From: JAEULH01 sp963805915
GTDB lineage: Bacteria; Pseudomonadota; Alphaproteobacteria; Rhodospirillales; Defluviicoccaceae
Direction: 5' to 3'
DNA: 64,000 nucleotides
Assembly (NCBI GenBank): GCA_963805915.1
Contig: CAWDWD010000021.1
Span: 258,827-322,826 of the forward strand
The translations under genes and the position numbers were made by a program. Shown piece by piece: positions 28,299 through 40,000 of this stretch. The notes beneath the pieces are model-generated. The model did no database searches. It was not told where the DNA came from and saw nothing but the letters and a program-made list of their open reading frames with translations. The stretch's first letter is position 1, and each line of letters starts with the position of its first letter.

Positions 28299-30727
28299 GC
28301 GGATCGTTCCTGAGCTGGCGCGGGGGTCGCCTGGAGGGCACGGACTGGCAGGGAATCCGCCTGGTCACCATCGACTATCCGCCGGTCGGCGCCTCGCCGG
28401 AGAGCCCGTATCGGGCCATCGTCACCGCCTTTCTCAACCGGCCGGCGGCCGGACTCACCGAGGACAACATCCAGCTCACGGGCGGGCGACGGCTGTCGGA
28501 GCTCGCGTTCGATGTCGAGTTCGTCGCCGACGAAGTCCGCCTGATGTTCAGCGAACTGGGTGATCATTCGCTTTATCGTGTCTGTCTCGTCGAAGCCGGC
28601 AATGCGGCGCTGCGGCTGCATCCGTTTTTCGCCATCGGCGAATTCCGCTTCCGCATCGGCTGCGACACCGGGGACTGCCGCCCGCCGGCGCTGGCGGCGT
28701 CCGCGGCGCCGGAGCAACCGCCGGAAGTCGACCTCCTGACCAAGGATTTCAACGGCTTCGTCCAGGTTCTCGGCGACTGGGTGAAGGTGCGCAACCCGCA
28801 CTGGGCTGATCTGTCGCCAGCCAGCTTCGAGCGGGTGTTGATCGATCTGTTCGCCTGGCAGGGCGACATGCTAAGCTATTACCAGGATCGGGTCGCCAAC
28901 GAAGCCTTCATCGGCACCGCGAGCCAGCGCTTTTCGCTGCGCCAGCACGCGCTGCTGCTCGGCACCAGCCTCGATGAGGGCAGCGCGGCGCGGACCGTGC
29001 TGGCGTTTGATGTCACCCGATCGGGCTTCATTCCGGCCGGACTGGAAGTCAAGATGGTCGTCGGCGCCGACGAGACGCCGGTGGTCTATTCGGTCAGCGA
29101 GGGCTCGGCCGTCCACGCCGAGAACAACACGCCACGGCTCGTCGTCGCGGCCTGGCCCGACGCCGGCGATGCGGAAATCCCCGCCGGCGCCACCGACATG
29201 TTGCTGTTTGGCCAGACCACCGCCCTCGACCGCGCAGGCCGGATCGCGTTCGTGCAGGGCGGCTTCGCGCAGGTCGTTGCCCTGCAAGCGGTCGAACCGA
29301 TCTCGCAGGCAGGATGGGTTGCCGACCCCGGCCACTCGTTCGATCCGCTCCTGGATCCGCCAACCCCCCTGACGCGCATGCGTTGGCGCGACCCGCTGCG
29401 GCAAGCCGTGCGCCCGTGGGCGACCGATCCGCCGCTCCGTCTCTATGCCAATCTGGTCGACGCCGTGCACGGCGAGGCTCGTCGCGCCTGGGTCGCGCCG
29501 TTCGCCGATGCTGCGGCGCGGACCGACGTCGTCATCGAAATCGATCGCCGCAACAGCATTGTCGCACACCGGCGTCGTGGCGACCGGGACAGCTATCATC
29601 TTGCCGCCCTGCAGATCCCCGAGGCCCCGGTCCTGTTCGAGGAAATGGCCGACGGCAGCAGCAAACCGGCCCTCGAGGTTGTGGTGGATGGCGAGGTCTG
29701 GTCGCTGGTCCCGCACCGGCACGCATCCAAGTCCTTCGATCGGCATTACACGGTGGACGCCGACACCGACGGCTCGGTGTGGATCGGCTTCGGCGACGGG
29801 ATCCACGGCCGGGAAATCCGCGCGCGGCGGGATGTCGAACGGGACATCGACGAACCGGCGGTACGGATCGAGCTCCGCTATCGCATCGGAGATCCGATTT
29901 CGGGAAACGTCGGCCCCGGCACCCTCACCCGCATCGTCCCGCCGCGCACCGGAACGGACGAAGAAGCGAGCCTGTCGGCCCTCGGTTTCGTCACTGTTTC
30001 CAACGTCATGCCGGGCCGCGGCGGGCGTCAGCCGCAGAGCCTCGAAAGGGCGAAGGAAGACATCCGCGCATCGCTGAGACACGGTCCCCTGCAGCGCGCC
30101 GTGTCGCTGGAAGACTACCAGGGCGCGGCGATGCAGGTGCCGGGCGTCGCCCGTGCTCGCGCTCGGGCGCTCGGCGGCGTGTTCAACTCGGTGTTGATCC
30201 TGGTCGATCCGTCCGCTGCCGAAGGGCTGTCGCCCTCCCTGCAGGACGTGATTCACGGCCATGTCGACAGGCTTCGCATGGCTGGGCGCGAGCATTTCGT
30301 GCGCGCGGCCGAATACGTGCCGCTCGAGGTGGCGCTGGTCCTCTGCGCGTCACCCGGGTTCGCGCCGCACCTGGTCAGGGATCGGGTGCTGGCCGAACTG
30401 CGTCCGGGATCGACGGCGCGCCCCGGCTGGTTCCATCCCGACCGCCTCAGTTTCGGCGAGGCGCTGTATCTCGGCGACCTGATCGCGTTCGCGCAGGGCG
30501 TTCCCGGCGTCGACGCCGTCAAGGCGACGATCTTCCGGCCGCTCGGCGACGAGGCGGATCCGCCGACGCGTCCGGTCATTCGCTTCGGCATCACCCAGGT
30601 GCCGCGGCTCGACGCCGACCCCGACGTTCCGGAAAACGGGTTGCTGACGGTGAACATGCTGGGGCTCGATGCCGAACCGGACCTGTTCCTGATCGACCAG
30701 CCCGCGGCGACGGGAGACGCGCCGTGA
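28295..30727 (+). CDS. Baseplate J-like wedge protein 1 (Afp11/gp6-like)
   Basis: 810 residues from a GTG start coupled to the gp25 stop. Central sequence VLIDLFAWQGDMLSYYQDRVANEAFIGTASQRFSLRQHALLLG and the J-type block (SLEDYQGAAMQVPGVARARA, HVDRLRMAGREHFVRAAEYVPLEVALVL, SFGEALYLGDLIAFAQGVPGVDAV) match the eCIS baseplate assembly J proteins. It forms the wedges around the hub. Its stop overlaps the start of the second J protein. Confidence 0.9.
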   Translation: MSGSFLSWRGGRLEGTDWQGIRLVTIDYPPVGASPESPYRAIVTAFLNRPAAGLTEDNIQLTGGRRLSELAFDVEFVADEVRLMFSELGDHSLYRVCLVEAGNAALRLHPFFAIGEFRFRIGCDTGDCRPPALAASAAPEQPPEVDLLTKDFNGFVQVLGDWVKVRNPHWADLSPASFERVLIDLFAWQGDMLSYYQDRVANEAFIGTASQRFSLRQHALLLGTSLDEGSAARTVLAFDVTRSGFIPAGLEVKMVVGADETPVVYSVSEGSAVHAENNTPRLVVAAWPDAGDAEIPAGATDMLLFGQTTALDRAGRIAFVQGGFAQVVALQAVEPISQAGWVADPGHSFDPLLDPPTPLTRMRWRDPLRQAVRPWATDPPLRLYANLVDAVHGEARRAWVAPFADAAARTDVVIEIDRRNSIVAHRRRGDRDSYHLAALQIPEAPVLFEEMADGSSKPALEVVVDGEVWSLVPHRHASKSFDRHYTVDADTDGSVWIGFGDGIHGREIRARRDVERDIDEPAVRIELRYRIGDPISGNVGPGTLTRIVPPRTGTDEEASLSALGFVTVSNVMPGRGGRQPQSLERAKEDIRASLRHGPLQRAVSLEDYQGAAMQVPGVARARARALGGVFNSVLILVDPSAAEGLSPSLQDVIHGHVDRLRMAGREHFVRAAEYVPLEVALVLCASPGFAPHLVRDRVLAELRPGSTARPGWFHPDRLSFGEALYLGDLIAFAQGVPGVDAVKATIFRPLGDEADPPTRPVIRFGITQVPRLDADPDVPENGLLTVNMLGLDAEPDLFLIDQPAATGDAP

Positions 30728-33640
30728 GCCGGCCACCGCGTCCTCAGCCCGACGCGCCTTCGGCGCGTATCGATCGCGGCAACGCCCGGCGGTTCGACTA
30801 TCTCCCGCTTGAATTCGCCGATTTCGTGGCGCTGGAGGCAGGCCTCGCCACCGATCTCTTCCAGCGGCTGGCGCCGTCGGACGCGTCCGGAGAGGGCCAC
30901 GACGACCAGGAGGGCGAACTCCGCCCGGACGACGATGGAGCTGAGCGCGCTGGTCGCTCACATTCTGGCCGTCTATCAGGACCGCTACGCGGGCGAATCC
31001 TTCATCGGCACGGCGCTGGCGGCGAGCAGCCTCGTCCGCCACGCACGCCGACTGTCCTATCAGCCCGACGCCGGCCTGGCGGCTACGGGCCACGTGGTGC
31101 TGTTCGTCAAGCCGGGCCTGTCGGGCACAATCGCCAAGGGACTGGCGCTCGCCAGCGTGCCGCTCGGGGAGGCGGAAGCGCAGGACTACGAGACCCTTGC
31201 GGATCTGCCGGTGGACGCCGGCGTCAATCTTCTCTGCCCGGCTGACGCCGAGCGAAGCGTCTCGATCGCCGCCCGCGCGACGTCGTTCGGCCTCGAGGGC
31301 ACGGGACTGGGGCTCGAGACGGGCGAAATGATCGCCCTTGTCGGCGCCGGACACTGGCAGGGCTTGGTCATTGCCGCCGCGGAAGAAGACGCCGAACGGG
31401 GAACGACAACGGTCTCCCTGGCATCGCCCCTCGCTGCGGCGGTGATCCCGGCTTCGGCTCTCCCGGACGGGGGTGCTGGCGACGAGGTGATGCGGGTGTT
31501 GGCCAAGCCAGAACTGGTCCTGCGCCCCTTCGGCTGGAATGCGGATGCGGCTCTCTATCCGCCCGGCGACCTGAAGTCGGCGACCGCGACCGAACCGGCG
31601 GGCGGTGCCGCAGGATACTGGTACGACCTCAGCGGTGCGAGCTACAGCACCAGCGACATCTTTCTCTCCGAGGATCTTCCCAACTCGCTGGCCGGTCAAT
31701 ATGCGATGCGGGTCGCGGGCTCTGGTCGCCACGTCTTCAGGATCGATGCGGAGTCGTCGTTATCCCTCTCGTTCCATCGTCGCATCGACGTTCCGGTTGA
31801 GACCTATACCGTGAAGGTTACGCCCGACGGCAGCGGCGGATTCACAACGTCCCTGGAGCCGCACTCGACGACCGTTCCGGTTAAATCACACATTGCCGCT
31901 GCGGTGAAGGCGGTTCGGGTCAAGGATCCGACCGGTGCCACGCAGACCCGCGCATCGCAGCCCCTGCCAGCCGCCTGGCTGACCGGCTGGCGGCAGGAAT
32001 TTCCGCTGGCCCGATCCGAGCCGAACCCGGACCCGGTCGAGATGTTTGTCGACGTGCCGGGACGGTTTCCCCTGTTGGCGCCGGGGCGGCGGCTGTTGTT
32101 CAGCAACAGAGCCGGAACGGTGACGCAGGTCGTCGCCGTCTCCCGCGTCTCCCTGGATGCGGCGGCGGAAACCACGTTCACCGTATTCTTCGGAGCGGAC
32201 ACCTCGGCTGTCACGCCCGAATCGAGGCCGGTGCTCGCCCGGGCGGCGGCGCAGTTCACTAGGCTGGGCGCGACGAGCCTCGTCACCACCGGGCACACCG
32301 ACCGCTTTGGCTCGGCCCCATACAACCTGGTGCTGTCGCAGCGATACGCCGACGCCGTCAAGGGGGCGTTGGTCGCGCTCGGCCTGCCCGCCGCGGGCAT
32401 CACCGCCATCGGCCGGGGCGAGAGCAGTCCCCTGGTCCCGACCGAGGACGGCGTGCGGGAGGCGCGCAACCGTCGCGTCGAGATCGAGATCGTCCAGACG
32501 CCGGAGGCACTCGCGAAGGATGAGGCCGGCGCCACGCGCATCTGGTGGGATCCCGTCGATCCGACGCCCGAGGGCGGCTGGTTCAAGCACAATCTCCGCA
32601 TCTACGGCAACGTTGTCCGCGTTTCCCATGGCCGGGAGGTCACCGAGGTCCTCGGCGGCTCGGACGGCGTGCAACCGTTCCAGCGGTTTCCGCTCAAGCA
32701 GTCGCCGGTGACGCTGATGCCGACGGCGACCGGCGCCGCTCCAGAGTTGACGGTCCGCGTCAACGATGTCTGCTGGCAGCGGGTCGACGACTTCGCCTTG
32801 TCCGGCCCCGACGATCGCCATTACCGGTTCGAGCTCGACGAGACCCGGAAGGCGACGGTCGTGTTCGGCGGTGGCCGCAACGGCGCCATTCCCCCGGCCG
32901 GCAGGAAGAACATCTCCGCGGACTATCGGGTCGGCCTTGGCACGGCCGGCGACGTCGACGCCGGCCTGTTAACCCGCGTCAAGCAGGCCCACCCGTTGCT
33001 CGATCGCATCGCCAATCTGACCGATGTCTCCGGCGGCGCCGAACCGGCCAGCGCCGAAGACATTCGAACCCAGGCGACCCGGTTCATTCGCACCTTCGAT
33101 CGCGCCGTGTCGGTCGCCGATCACGCCGACGTGGCGTTGCTCTATGAAGGCGTGGCGCGCGCCGCCGCCCGTTGGAACCCCGAGCGGGGCATCGTCCTGG
33201 TCGTTGCGACAGCGAGCGGCGAGGCGCCCGAGGCCGTCGGCGAACTGCGCGCGTTCCTCGATGCCCGCCGCGATACGACCCTGCCGATGGTCATCATCGG
33301 GCCGACGGCACGGGCGGCGCACCTGTCGGTGATCGTCGATCCCGACCCCGATTACCTGCCTGAGCAGGTCAAGGACGCGATCCGCGCCGCCCTGTACGGC
33401 GTCAGCCGGGAGGCGCCGGGCTACTTCGCCTTCGCCCGGCGCGGACTCGGTCAGCCGGCATTCCTGAGCGAGATCTACAGGATTCTCGAGACGCTGGACG
33501 GCGTACGCAATCTCGAGGTCACCCGCTTCGATGCCGGCGATGTCAGCCGGATATTAGACGTCATCCGGGTCGCCGTCGATGAATGGCTGACCCTCGACGC
33601 GAACGATCTCGAGCTCTCGACGCGGGCGGAGGCACTCTGA
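30724..33640 (+). CDS. Baseplate J-like wedge protein 2 with inserted OmpA domain (one frameshift)
   Basis: About 970 residues from a GTG at 30724. A frameshift near 30905-30940 splits the first 65 residues (ARRFDYLPLEFADFVALEA) from the rest (MELSALVAHILAVYQDRYAGESFIGTALAASSLVRHARRL). The J-type C-terminus is clear (RFIRTFDRAVSVADHADVALLYEGVARAAA). In the middle, at about 32170-32505, lies a complete OmpA/MotB peptidoglycan-binding domain: FFGADTSAVTPESRPVL, GHTDRFGSAPYNLVLSQRYAD, GRGESSPLVPTEDGV and ARNRRVEIEIV. The Asp of GHTD and the Arg of SQRYAD, which bind diaminopimelate in OmpA, are both present. This domain is not part of Afp12/Pvc12. Confidence 0.85.
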
Positions 33641-36600
33641 TGGCCGCCTACCCCTTTGACCCGGACGTTCTCGCGTATGTGGCGCGGGTGCTCTATGCGG
33701 CGCTGCCCAGCATTTACCGGACCCAGGATCTGCCGCCGGACGGACGCGGCGAGCTGCGCGATTTCCTCGCGGTCGTCGCCGCGCCGCTCGCCGTCCTCCG
33801 TCAGAACATCGAGGAACTGCACGGCGATCTGTTCATCGACACCGCCAGCGACGACGCGGTGGCATTGCTGGCGGAGATGGTCGGCACCACGCTGGTGTTT
33901 CCGGACGCCGCGTCGAACCGTCGGGACGTCCGCGGCACCGTCGGCTGGCGCCGGCAGAAGGGAACGCCGGCCGCCCTCCAGGGCATGGCCGAGGACCTAA
34001 GCGGTCAGCTCGTCGTCACCCAGGAGGGCTGGAAACGGCTGATGCTTTCCCAGGACCTGGACTTCCAGCGCCCCGAGCGCCTGATCCCCGACCTGCGAGC
34101 GGCGGTCGTCGCGGAGCAGGCCACCGGTCCGCTCGACGCCCTCGCGCATACGCTCGATGTCCGCGCGATTTCCGCCCGGACCGGCCGCTATCATCCTCGC
34201 CAGGTGGTGCACTGGTTTCATCCCACCGTCACCGCACCACTGCAAGGGGCAACCGCCCGCGAACTCGCGGTGCCCGGCTCCGATCCTCGCTTCGCCATGC
34301 ATCCGCTGGGTGTCAGGCAACCGCTTCGCGCCCGGCGCGCCGCAGCCGAGCCGCTTCAGACGGATCGTATTCCCGAACAGCACTTCGCCGTCGATCCGGC
34401 CGCCTGGTTCGGCATCGACGGCCGCTTCGCCATTCGCATTTGCGGCCTCCTGGCCGGCAGTGTCGTACCGCCGACGGCGGTGCTGCGGGCGGCGAGCGGG
34501 GTTGCGGCCGATCTTGAGGTGGCGCGCGGCGCGCCGAACCTCACGCTCCTCGACTGGCAGCCCCGCCGGTTTCGCGACGGGGTCTGCATCGAGATCGGCG
34601 TGGCGCCGGTGGATTTCCCCTCGGCGACGACATGGCGGCCGGACACGGGCGGGTTTGTCGCGCGCGCCGCTTTCGACGTGGACGCCGGCGGTGCCGGACC
34701 GGTCACGTCGGTCGGCGGCGCTTTGCCGGCCGGGGCGGCGGCGGTTGTGGTTCGCCTGACGCCGGTCGGCGCCGCGATTGGCCGGCTGTTTGCGGGCGCC
34801 ACCATTGAGATCGCCGGCGGCCGGGCGGCGGCGCGGGCGGCCGCGAGCGATGTCGAACTGGCGCGCGCCGGCTTTCTGCGCGGCGCCCTAGTCACGACAC
34901 TGCCCGCCGCCGCGATTGCCGGCGAGCGATGGTTTCATCTCGCTGCCGACGGCAGCATTTTCGACGCCCAGCAAGGGGGACCGACCGGTCCGATCCGTGC
35001 CATGCCGAGAGACGGCGCCACTCTTGTCCTTGACTCCGCGGCCCTGCTCACCGCCGCCGCCGCCGCCGTGTGGCCGCCGGCCGCGGAAACCGCCGAGCCG
35101 GTGATGCTCGCCCGGCTGCCGGCGGCGCCCGGGCGCGGGCCGGCCATTTTGCACGGCGGTGTCGCGTTGCAGCGCCGTGGTGCCGATCTCGTCGCCCTGC
35201 CCGCCACCGCCGACTGCCGGCTTGTTTTCGCGGCGCGCCTGCAACGACCAGGCGGCCCGCAGTATCGCCCCTTCCAGCGCCTGTCCTGGGCCGGCGCCGA
35301 CCCCGGTGCGGCCGTGTGGTCGGCGCTCGACGAGGACGGCCTGCCGGTCGGCGCCGCCGCCAGCGTCGATGCCGAATATGCCGCCGTTGGCGCACTGGTG
35401 CGCGACAACGCGGGCGCCGTGGCTCTCGCGGTGCGATTCGAATGTTCCGCGGCGGACGCGACGCTCGCCCCAGCGGAGGTGGCCTGGACGAGCTTCGACG
35501 GGCGAACCGCGCTCATCCACCTGCCGCAGCTGGATGCGGCCGCCGTCCCGGCCGGCGATCCGTGGCCCGGCGCCGAGCCGTTCGCCAGCGCGCCGGTGCG
35601 GGTGGCCGACGACGGCTCCACCTGGGATGGCGAGTCGACGGCCAGGCGGCGGGCGTCGCTCGGCGCCGTCGCCCCCATCCGCGAGGCGATTGCCCTGCGT
35701 CGGCGGCGGGTGGGCTGGCGCCGGCTTTGCGCCTGGATCAATGAGGATTGGACGGCCTCGCCGCCGGCCATCGTACCGTTGACGCGGCCGGGCCGCCTCG
35801 ACGTGGATGTCCTCAACGGCCTGTTCGCCTTTGCCGCCGAGGAGCCGCCGCAATCCTGGACGCCGGACACCGCCGGCATCGCGCCGCCCGCCGTCGGCAG
35901 CGACTACGAAGACGCCCGGACCGTGCATATGGGGGCTCGGCCGGCGGCGCGCGAACCGGTCCTTGATGCGCGTCTCGCAGAACCGACCCGCATCGTCACC
36001 CGGGACGGCCGGCTGCATCCAGAGGCGCCGTCCGCGTGGCTGGCCAAGCCGCGCTACCGCTCGCTCACCGACGCGCTCGCCGCGATCGGCGCGGCCTGGA
36101 CGGGATTGAGCGCGGCGGATGCCGCCACCCAGCCCGACCGCCACGAGGTGGTTCAGATCGAGGACAGCGCCACATACGACGCAGAGGCGCCGGTCTGGCC
36201 GGGCACACCACCGGACCCCGTAGCAGCGGCGACGGTCAGGCTGTCGCTGACGATCCAGGCGGCCGAGCGGCAACGCCCGGTGGTTCTCATCGACACGGCC
36301 GCCGGCTGGCAACTGCCTGCGGTGCCGCCGAGCTATGCCGCAATCACACTTGTGGGACTTGCGTTCGGCGGCGAAGGCTGGAGCGGGCTCACGCTGCCGC
36401 CGGCCGGCGCCGTGGCTCTCCGGTTGTGCACCGCCCTGTTCGCCGAAAACCGACTGGTTTTCAGCGACACCGAGGCCGGCACCGAGGTCGGCGTCGTGCT
36501 CTGCGAACTGGCCGGCCTGCGGCTGGACGGGCCGGGGTCGCTGCTCGCCACCGACAGCATCCTCGACGCCGGCGAGGGTTCCGCCATCGAGGCGCAGGCG

Positions 36601-36996
36601 GGCGCGGTACGGCTCGAACGGGTGAGCGTCGGCGGCACGGTGGCGGTGCGGGGACTCGATGCGTCCGAAGTGATCTTCAGGGACCGGGTCGACGTGGAGG
36701 ATCGTTTCCACGGTTGCGTGCGCTACAGCCGCGTGACCTCGGATTCCGTTCTCCCGCGTGTGTTTCGGACAGCTCCGGACACGCCGGTGCGAGCGGTCTC
36801 CTGGAGCCGCCGCGACGCCGCCTGGTGGCGGCTGCGCGACGATTGCGATCCCGCCATCCGCCGCGGTGCGGAGAACGGATCGGAGATGGGCGCCTTTCAT
36901 CAAGCGCGATCGGGCGAGCGCACGAAGGCTTTTCAGCGCCGCCTGATCGAATTTGCGCCGGCCGGGCTGAGCAGCGGCATTGTCCGCGTGGACTGA
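33640..36996 (+). CDS. Tail protein I-like wedge protein with long beta-rich C-terminus
   Basis: 1118 residues, TGATG-coupled to the previous gene. The N-terminal 170 residues (LYAALPSIYRTQDLPP, RQNIEELHGDLFIDTASDDAVALLAEMVGTTLV, GWRRQKGTPAALQGMAEDLSG) resemble phage tail protein I/Afp12-type wedge tips. The remainder is beta-rich; residues 880-1050 read like short solenoid rungs (ITLVGLAFGGEGWSGLTLP, LRLDGPGSLLATDSILDAGEGSAIEAQ). It probably attaches the fibre-like DUF6519 protein encoded next. Confidence 0.75.
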   Translation: MAAYPFDPDVLAYVARVLYAALPSIYRTQDLPPDGRGELRDFLAVVAAPLAVLRQNIEELHGDLFIDTASDDAVALLAEMVGTTLVFPDAASNRRDVRGTVGWRRQKGTPAALQGMAEDLSGQLVVTQEGWKRLMLSQDLDFQRPERLIPDLRAAVVAEQATGPLDALAHTLDVRAISARTGRYHPRQVVHWFHPTVTAPLQGATARELAVPGSDPRFAMHPLGVRQPLRARRAAAEPLQTDRIPEQHFAVDPAAWFGIDGRFAIRICGLLAGSVVPPTAVLRAASGVAADLEVARGAPNLTLLDWQPRRFRDGVCIEIGVAPVDFPSATTWRPDTGGFVARAAFDVDAGGAGPVTSVGGALPAGAAAVVVRLTPVGAAIGRLFAGATIEIAGGRAAARAAASDVELARAGFLRGALVTTLPAAAIAGERWFHLAADGSIFDAQQGGPTGPIRAMPRDGATLVLDSAALLTAAAAAVWPPAAETAEPVMLARLPAAPGRGPAILHGGVALQRRGADLVALPATADCRLVFAARLQRPGGPQYRPFQRLSWAGADPGAAVWSALDEDGLPVGAAASVDAEYAAVGALVRDNAGAVALAVRFECSAADATLAPAEVAWTSFDGRTALIHLPQLDAAAVPAGDPWPGAEPFASAPVRVADDGSTWDGESTARRRASLGAVAPIREAIALRRRRVGWRRLCAWINEDWTASPPAIVPLTRPGRLDVDVLNGLFAFAAEEPPQSWTPDTAGIAPPAVGSDYEDARTVHMGARPAAREPVLDARLAEPTRIVTRDGRLHPEAPSAWLAKPRYRSLTDALAAIGAAWTGLSAADAATQPDRHEVVQIEDSATYDAEAPVWPGTPPDPVAAATVRLSLTIQAAERQRPVVLIDTAAGWQLPAVPPSYAAITLVGLAFGGEGWSGLTLPPAGAVALRLCTALFAENRLVFSDTEAGTEVGVVLCELAGLRLDGPGSLLATDSILDAGEGSAIEAQAGAVRLERVSVGGTVAVRGLDASEVIFRDRVDVEDRFHGCVRYSRVTSDSVLPRVFRTAPDTPVRAVSWSRRDAAWWRLRDDCDPAIRRGAENGSEMGAFHQARSGERTKAFQRRLIEFAPAGLSSGIVRVD

Positions 36997-37008
36997 GGGG
37001 AAAGAGCG

Positions 37009-40000
37009 GTGCAGGGCGATTTCTCGAGGGGGTACAACCCCGATCGCAAACGCCTCCGGCGTTATCATCGGATCCTCATGCAGCAGGGACGAGTGCTCCT
37101 CGACAGCGACGTCAACGCCACCGTCGACGCGCTCGTCGAAGCCAACCGCCGCGGCGTCGCGGCGCTGGGTTGCCGGGCGGGCAGCCCCGATCTCGGGTTT
37201 CTGCTTACGCCCGGCCGACTGCTCGGCGTCTTTCCGCCGCCATCGGCGCCGACGGTCGTCTCCGGCACCGCCGACGTCTGGCCGGACTACCGGCGCCGCT
37301 ACCTGGAGCGGTACCCGGGTCTGCACATCGCGGCGACCGGCAGCGGCGCGGCCGAGGTGCGGGTGCCGTTGCGGCAGGCCTTCGATCCGGATCTGTCGCC
37401 GACGCTGGTGGTGTGGATGCAGTCGGATTTCCCGGCGAGCATTCAGATCAACGGAATTGCGGCGAGCGTCGCCCCGACGTCGCCGGACCAATACCAGCCG
37501 GTTGTTCTGGACGTCTCGGCACTGGCCGGGTTCGAGGCGGTGCGGGTCCGTCTCGGCGTCGGCGATGCCGTTCGCATCGGGCTGATCGAACAGGGCGAAC
37601 TGGCCGGGGGCGAGCCGGCATTCTGGGCGGCGGCCGGCGCCTACCACGTGGACGGCCTGATCGTCGACACCCCCGCCGACGAGGCGTTTCCGCAGCTCAG
37701 CTTCCCCGAAGACAGCGGTTTCACGCTCACCGGCGCCGGCGGCTCGCCGCCCCTGTTCGACGGCATCCTGCTGCCGCTCGACACGGTCGCCGGCGATCTC
37801 CTGGTCGCTTATCTCGAGGTCTGGGAGCGCCACATCACCGTCGTCGAAGACCCGGGCATTCGCGAAGAGGCGCTCGGCGGTTCGGTCGACACCTGCACGC
37901 GCTCCAAGGTCATGGCGCAGGTGAAGATCGCCAGGATCGTGCCGGGAGAGTCTCCGCCGGAGACCCTGACGACCCGCGAGCAGGTGCGCTCAGCCTTCGC
38001 CGACATTCGGCCCGGGGCGGGACTGACCGTCAACGTGACCACCTCGGAGCCGGATCCCGACCCCTGCGCGCTGCCCGAGCTCGCGGGCTACACCGGCAGC
38101 GACAACCGCCTCTACCGGTTCGAGGTACACCGCGGCGGCGGCCTCGACCGGGTTCAGGTCAAGTGGTCCCGCAACAACGGCTCGGAGGTGTTCGCGACCC
38201 GCATTGACGCCGACGGCAACCTCGTGTTTCCGGCCGGAACGCCGCTCACCTCGGGCGATCTGGTCGAGCTCCTCAACGAGGTCGTGGACCTCGCCGACGC
38301 CGAACTCGCGTTCGTCGCCGCGGACGGCTTTTCACCGCCGGTGCGCGCGGTCGGCCAGATGGTCGCGTTGAGCGCCATCGACACCACGAACACCTCCAAC
38401 GACATCGTCTTTCGCATGGTCGATCCGGTCGATTCCACGACCCCGGTCATCCTCGACGCCCGCTACGGCGACACCAGTGCCGCGCCGCTGAAACTGCGCC
38501 GCTGGCACGGCGTGCTGGACCCGCAACGGCTGTCCACCGACACCGGCAGCGTCCTCTCTGCCGGGCCCCACGACATCGAGGACGGGATCAGTGTCGTGTT
38601 GACCGGGTCCGGGGCGTTTCGGGTCGGTGACTGGTGGCAGTACGAGGCTCGCGCCCGGCGCGGAAATGCCAACGGCGATTGGATCAGCGAACCGCATGGC
38701 CCGGAGCGGCGGTTCGCGCCGCTGGCTCTGTTCGAATACCAGGGCGCGAACCAGCCGCTGCTGCTCGTGTCCTGGCTCGATACGCGCTTTCCCCGGCTCT
38801 GCGAGATCGAGGCCGACGACGTGTCCTTTGTCGGCGACCGGGTCGGCAGCACCAGCGCCACCGTGCAGGAGGCGCTCGAGGAACTGTTCGAGCAGCCGAT
38901 CCTTCAGGCGAGCTGCGGGGAACTCATCGTCCGTCCCGAAGACGACCTGCAAGCGGTGCTCGATGCGGTTCCTGCCGGCGGCGACGCCAGGATCTGCATT
39001 CATCCCGGGGAGCGGACCTTGACCCGGACGGTCGAGGTGAGCGGCAAGGGTCACCTCGTCGTTTCCGGCGCCGGCCGGGGGACCCGGCTGACCAGCGCGG
39101 TCGTCAACCGCATCCTGCGGTTCGCAAACTGCGCCAGCGTGACGATCGCCGATCTCGGGATCGAGGCGCTGCCGGCGGCCCGCGGCGCCGGCGGCACTCT
39201 CTCCTTCGACAACTGCGACGAGGTCTCGATCACCGGGGTCCCGGTCGTCAACCGCGTGCCGACCACCAAGGGGATGAGCGCAATCCGCATCGAGACGAGC
39301 GATGCGCAGAGGCCGGCGGTGCGGGCGCGCGTTGCGGACTGCGGCGTCCGGGTCGGCATGGGCACCATCGGCATTCTCGCCCTCAATGCCGGCAGCGCCG
39401 ATGTGACCGGCAACCGGCTCGAGACGATCGCCGAGCCCGTCGACATCGCGGCATTGCTCGCCGATCAGGAGATGGCCTCGGCGGTCGGCAATATCCTGAT
39501 CGACAGGGTCGCGGTCGGCGAGCCGCCGGACTTCAACGACGACGTCTTTCTGCCGGGGCCGGTCGTGAATTTCGGTTCCGACCCCTGGGGCCGGCCGCGC
39601 ATTCTGTTTTCGCTATCGGAATGGGCGAGCCGCGTCGTCAGCTTCTCCACGCATCCGTTGCTGAGCCCGGGGGTGTGGGAGCCGGTCCTGGAACGGAACC
39701 CGATGCAGGGCAACGCCACCACCGTGCCGAACGGCTGGATCTCCGCCAATCTGCGGCGGCTCAAGGCAGGATTGGCGCGGCGCATGTTCGGGGTCCCGGC
39801 GCCGTACACCATCCCCGGCGCCATTCAGCCGGCGTTTACCGAGCTGGCGCGCCGCATCGCCAACTCAAGCCCGGTCGCATCCGGTCACCAGGGCATCGCC
39901 ATCGCCGGCAGCCGCGCGGCGTCGCGGCCGTCGAATAGCAGCGGCACGATCCACACCCTGCTCGGCGGCGGGCACCTCGCCGACGTGCGGATCGCGGGCA

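Noticed and set aside
34888..37833. 981-codon frame opposite the tail-protein-I and DUF6519 genes
   Set aside because: Spans two real genes and their junction on the other strand, and shows no recognisable domain.
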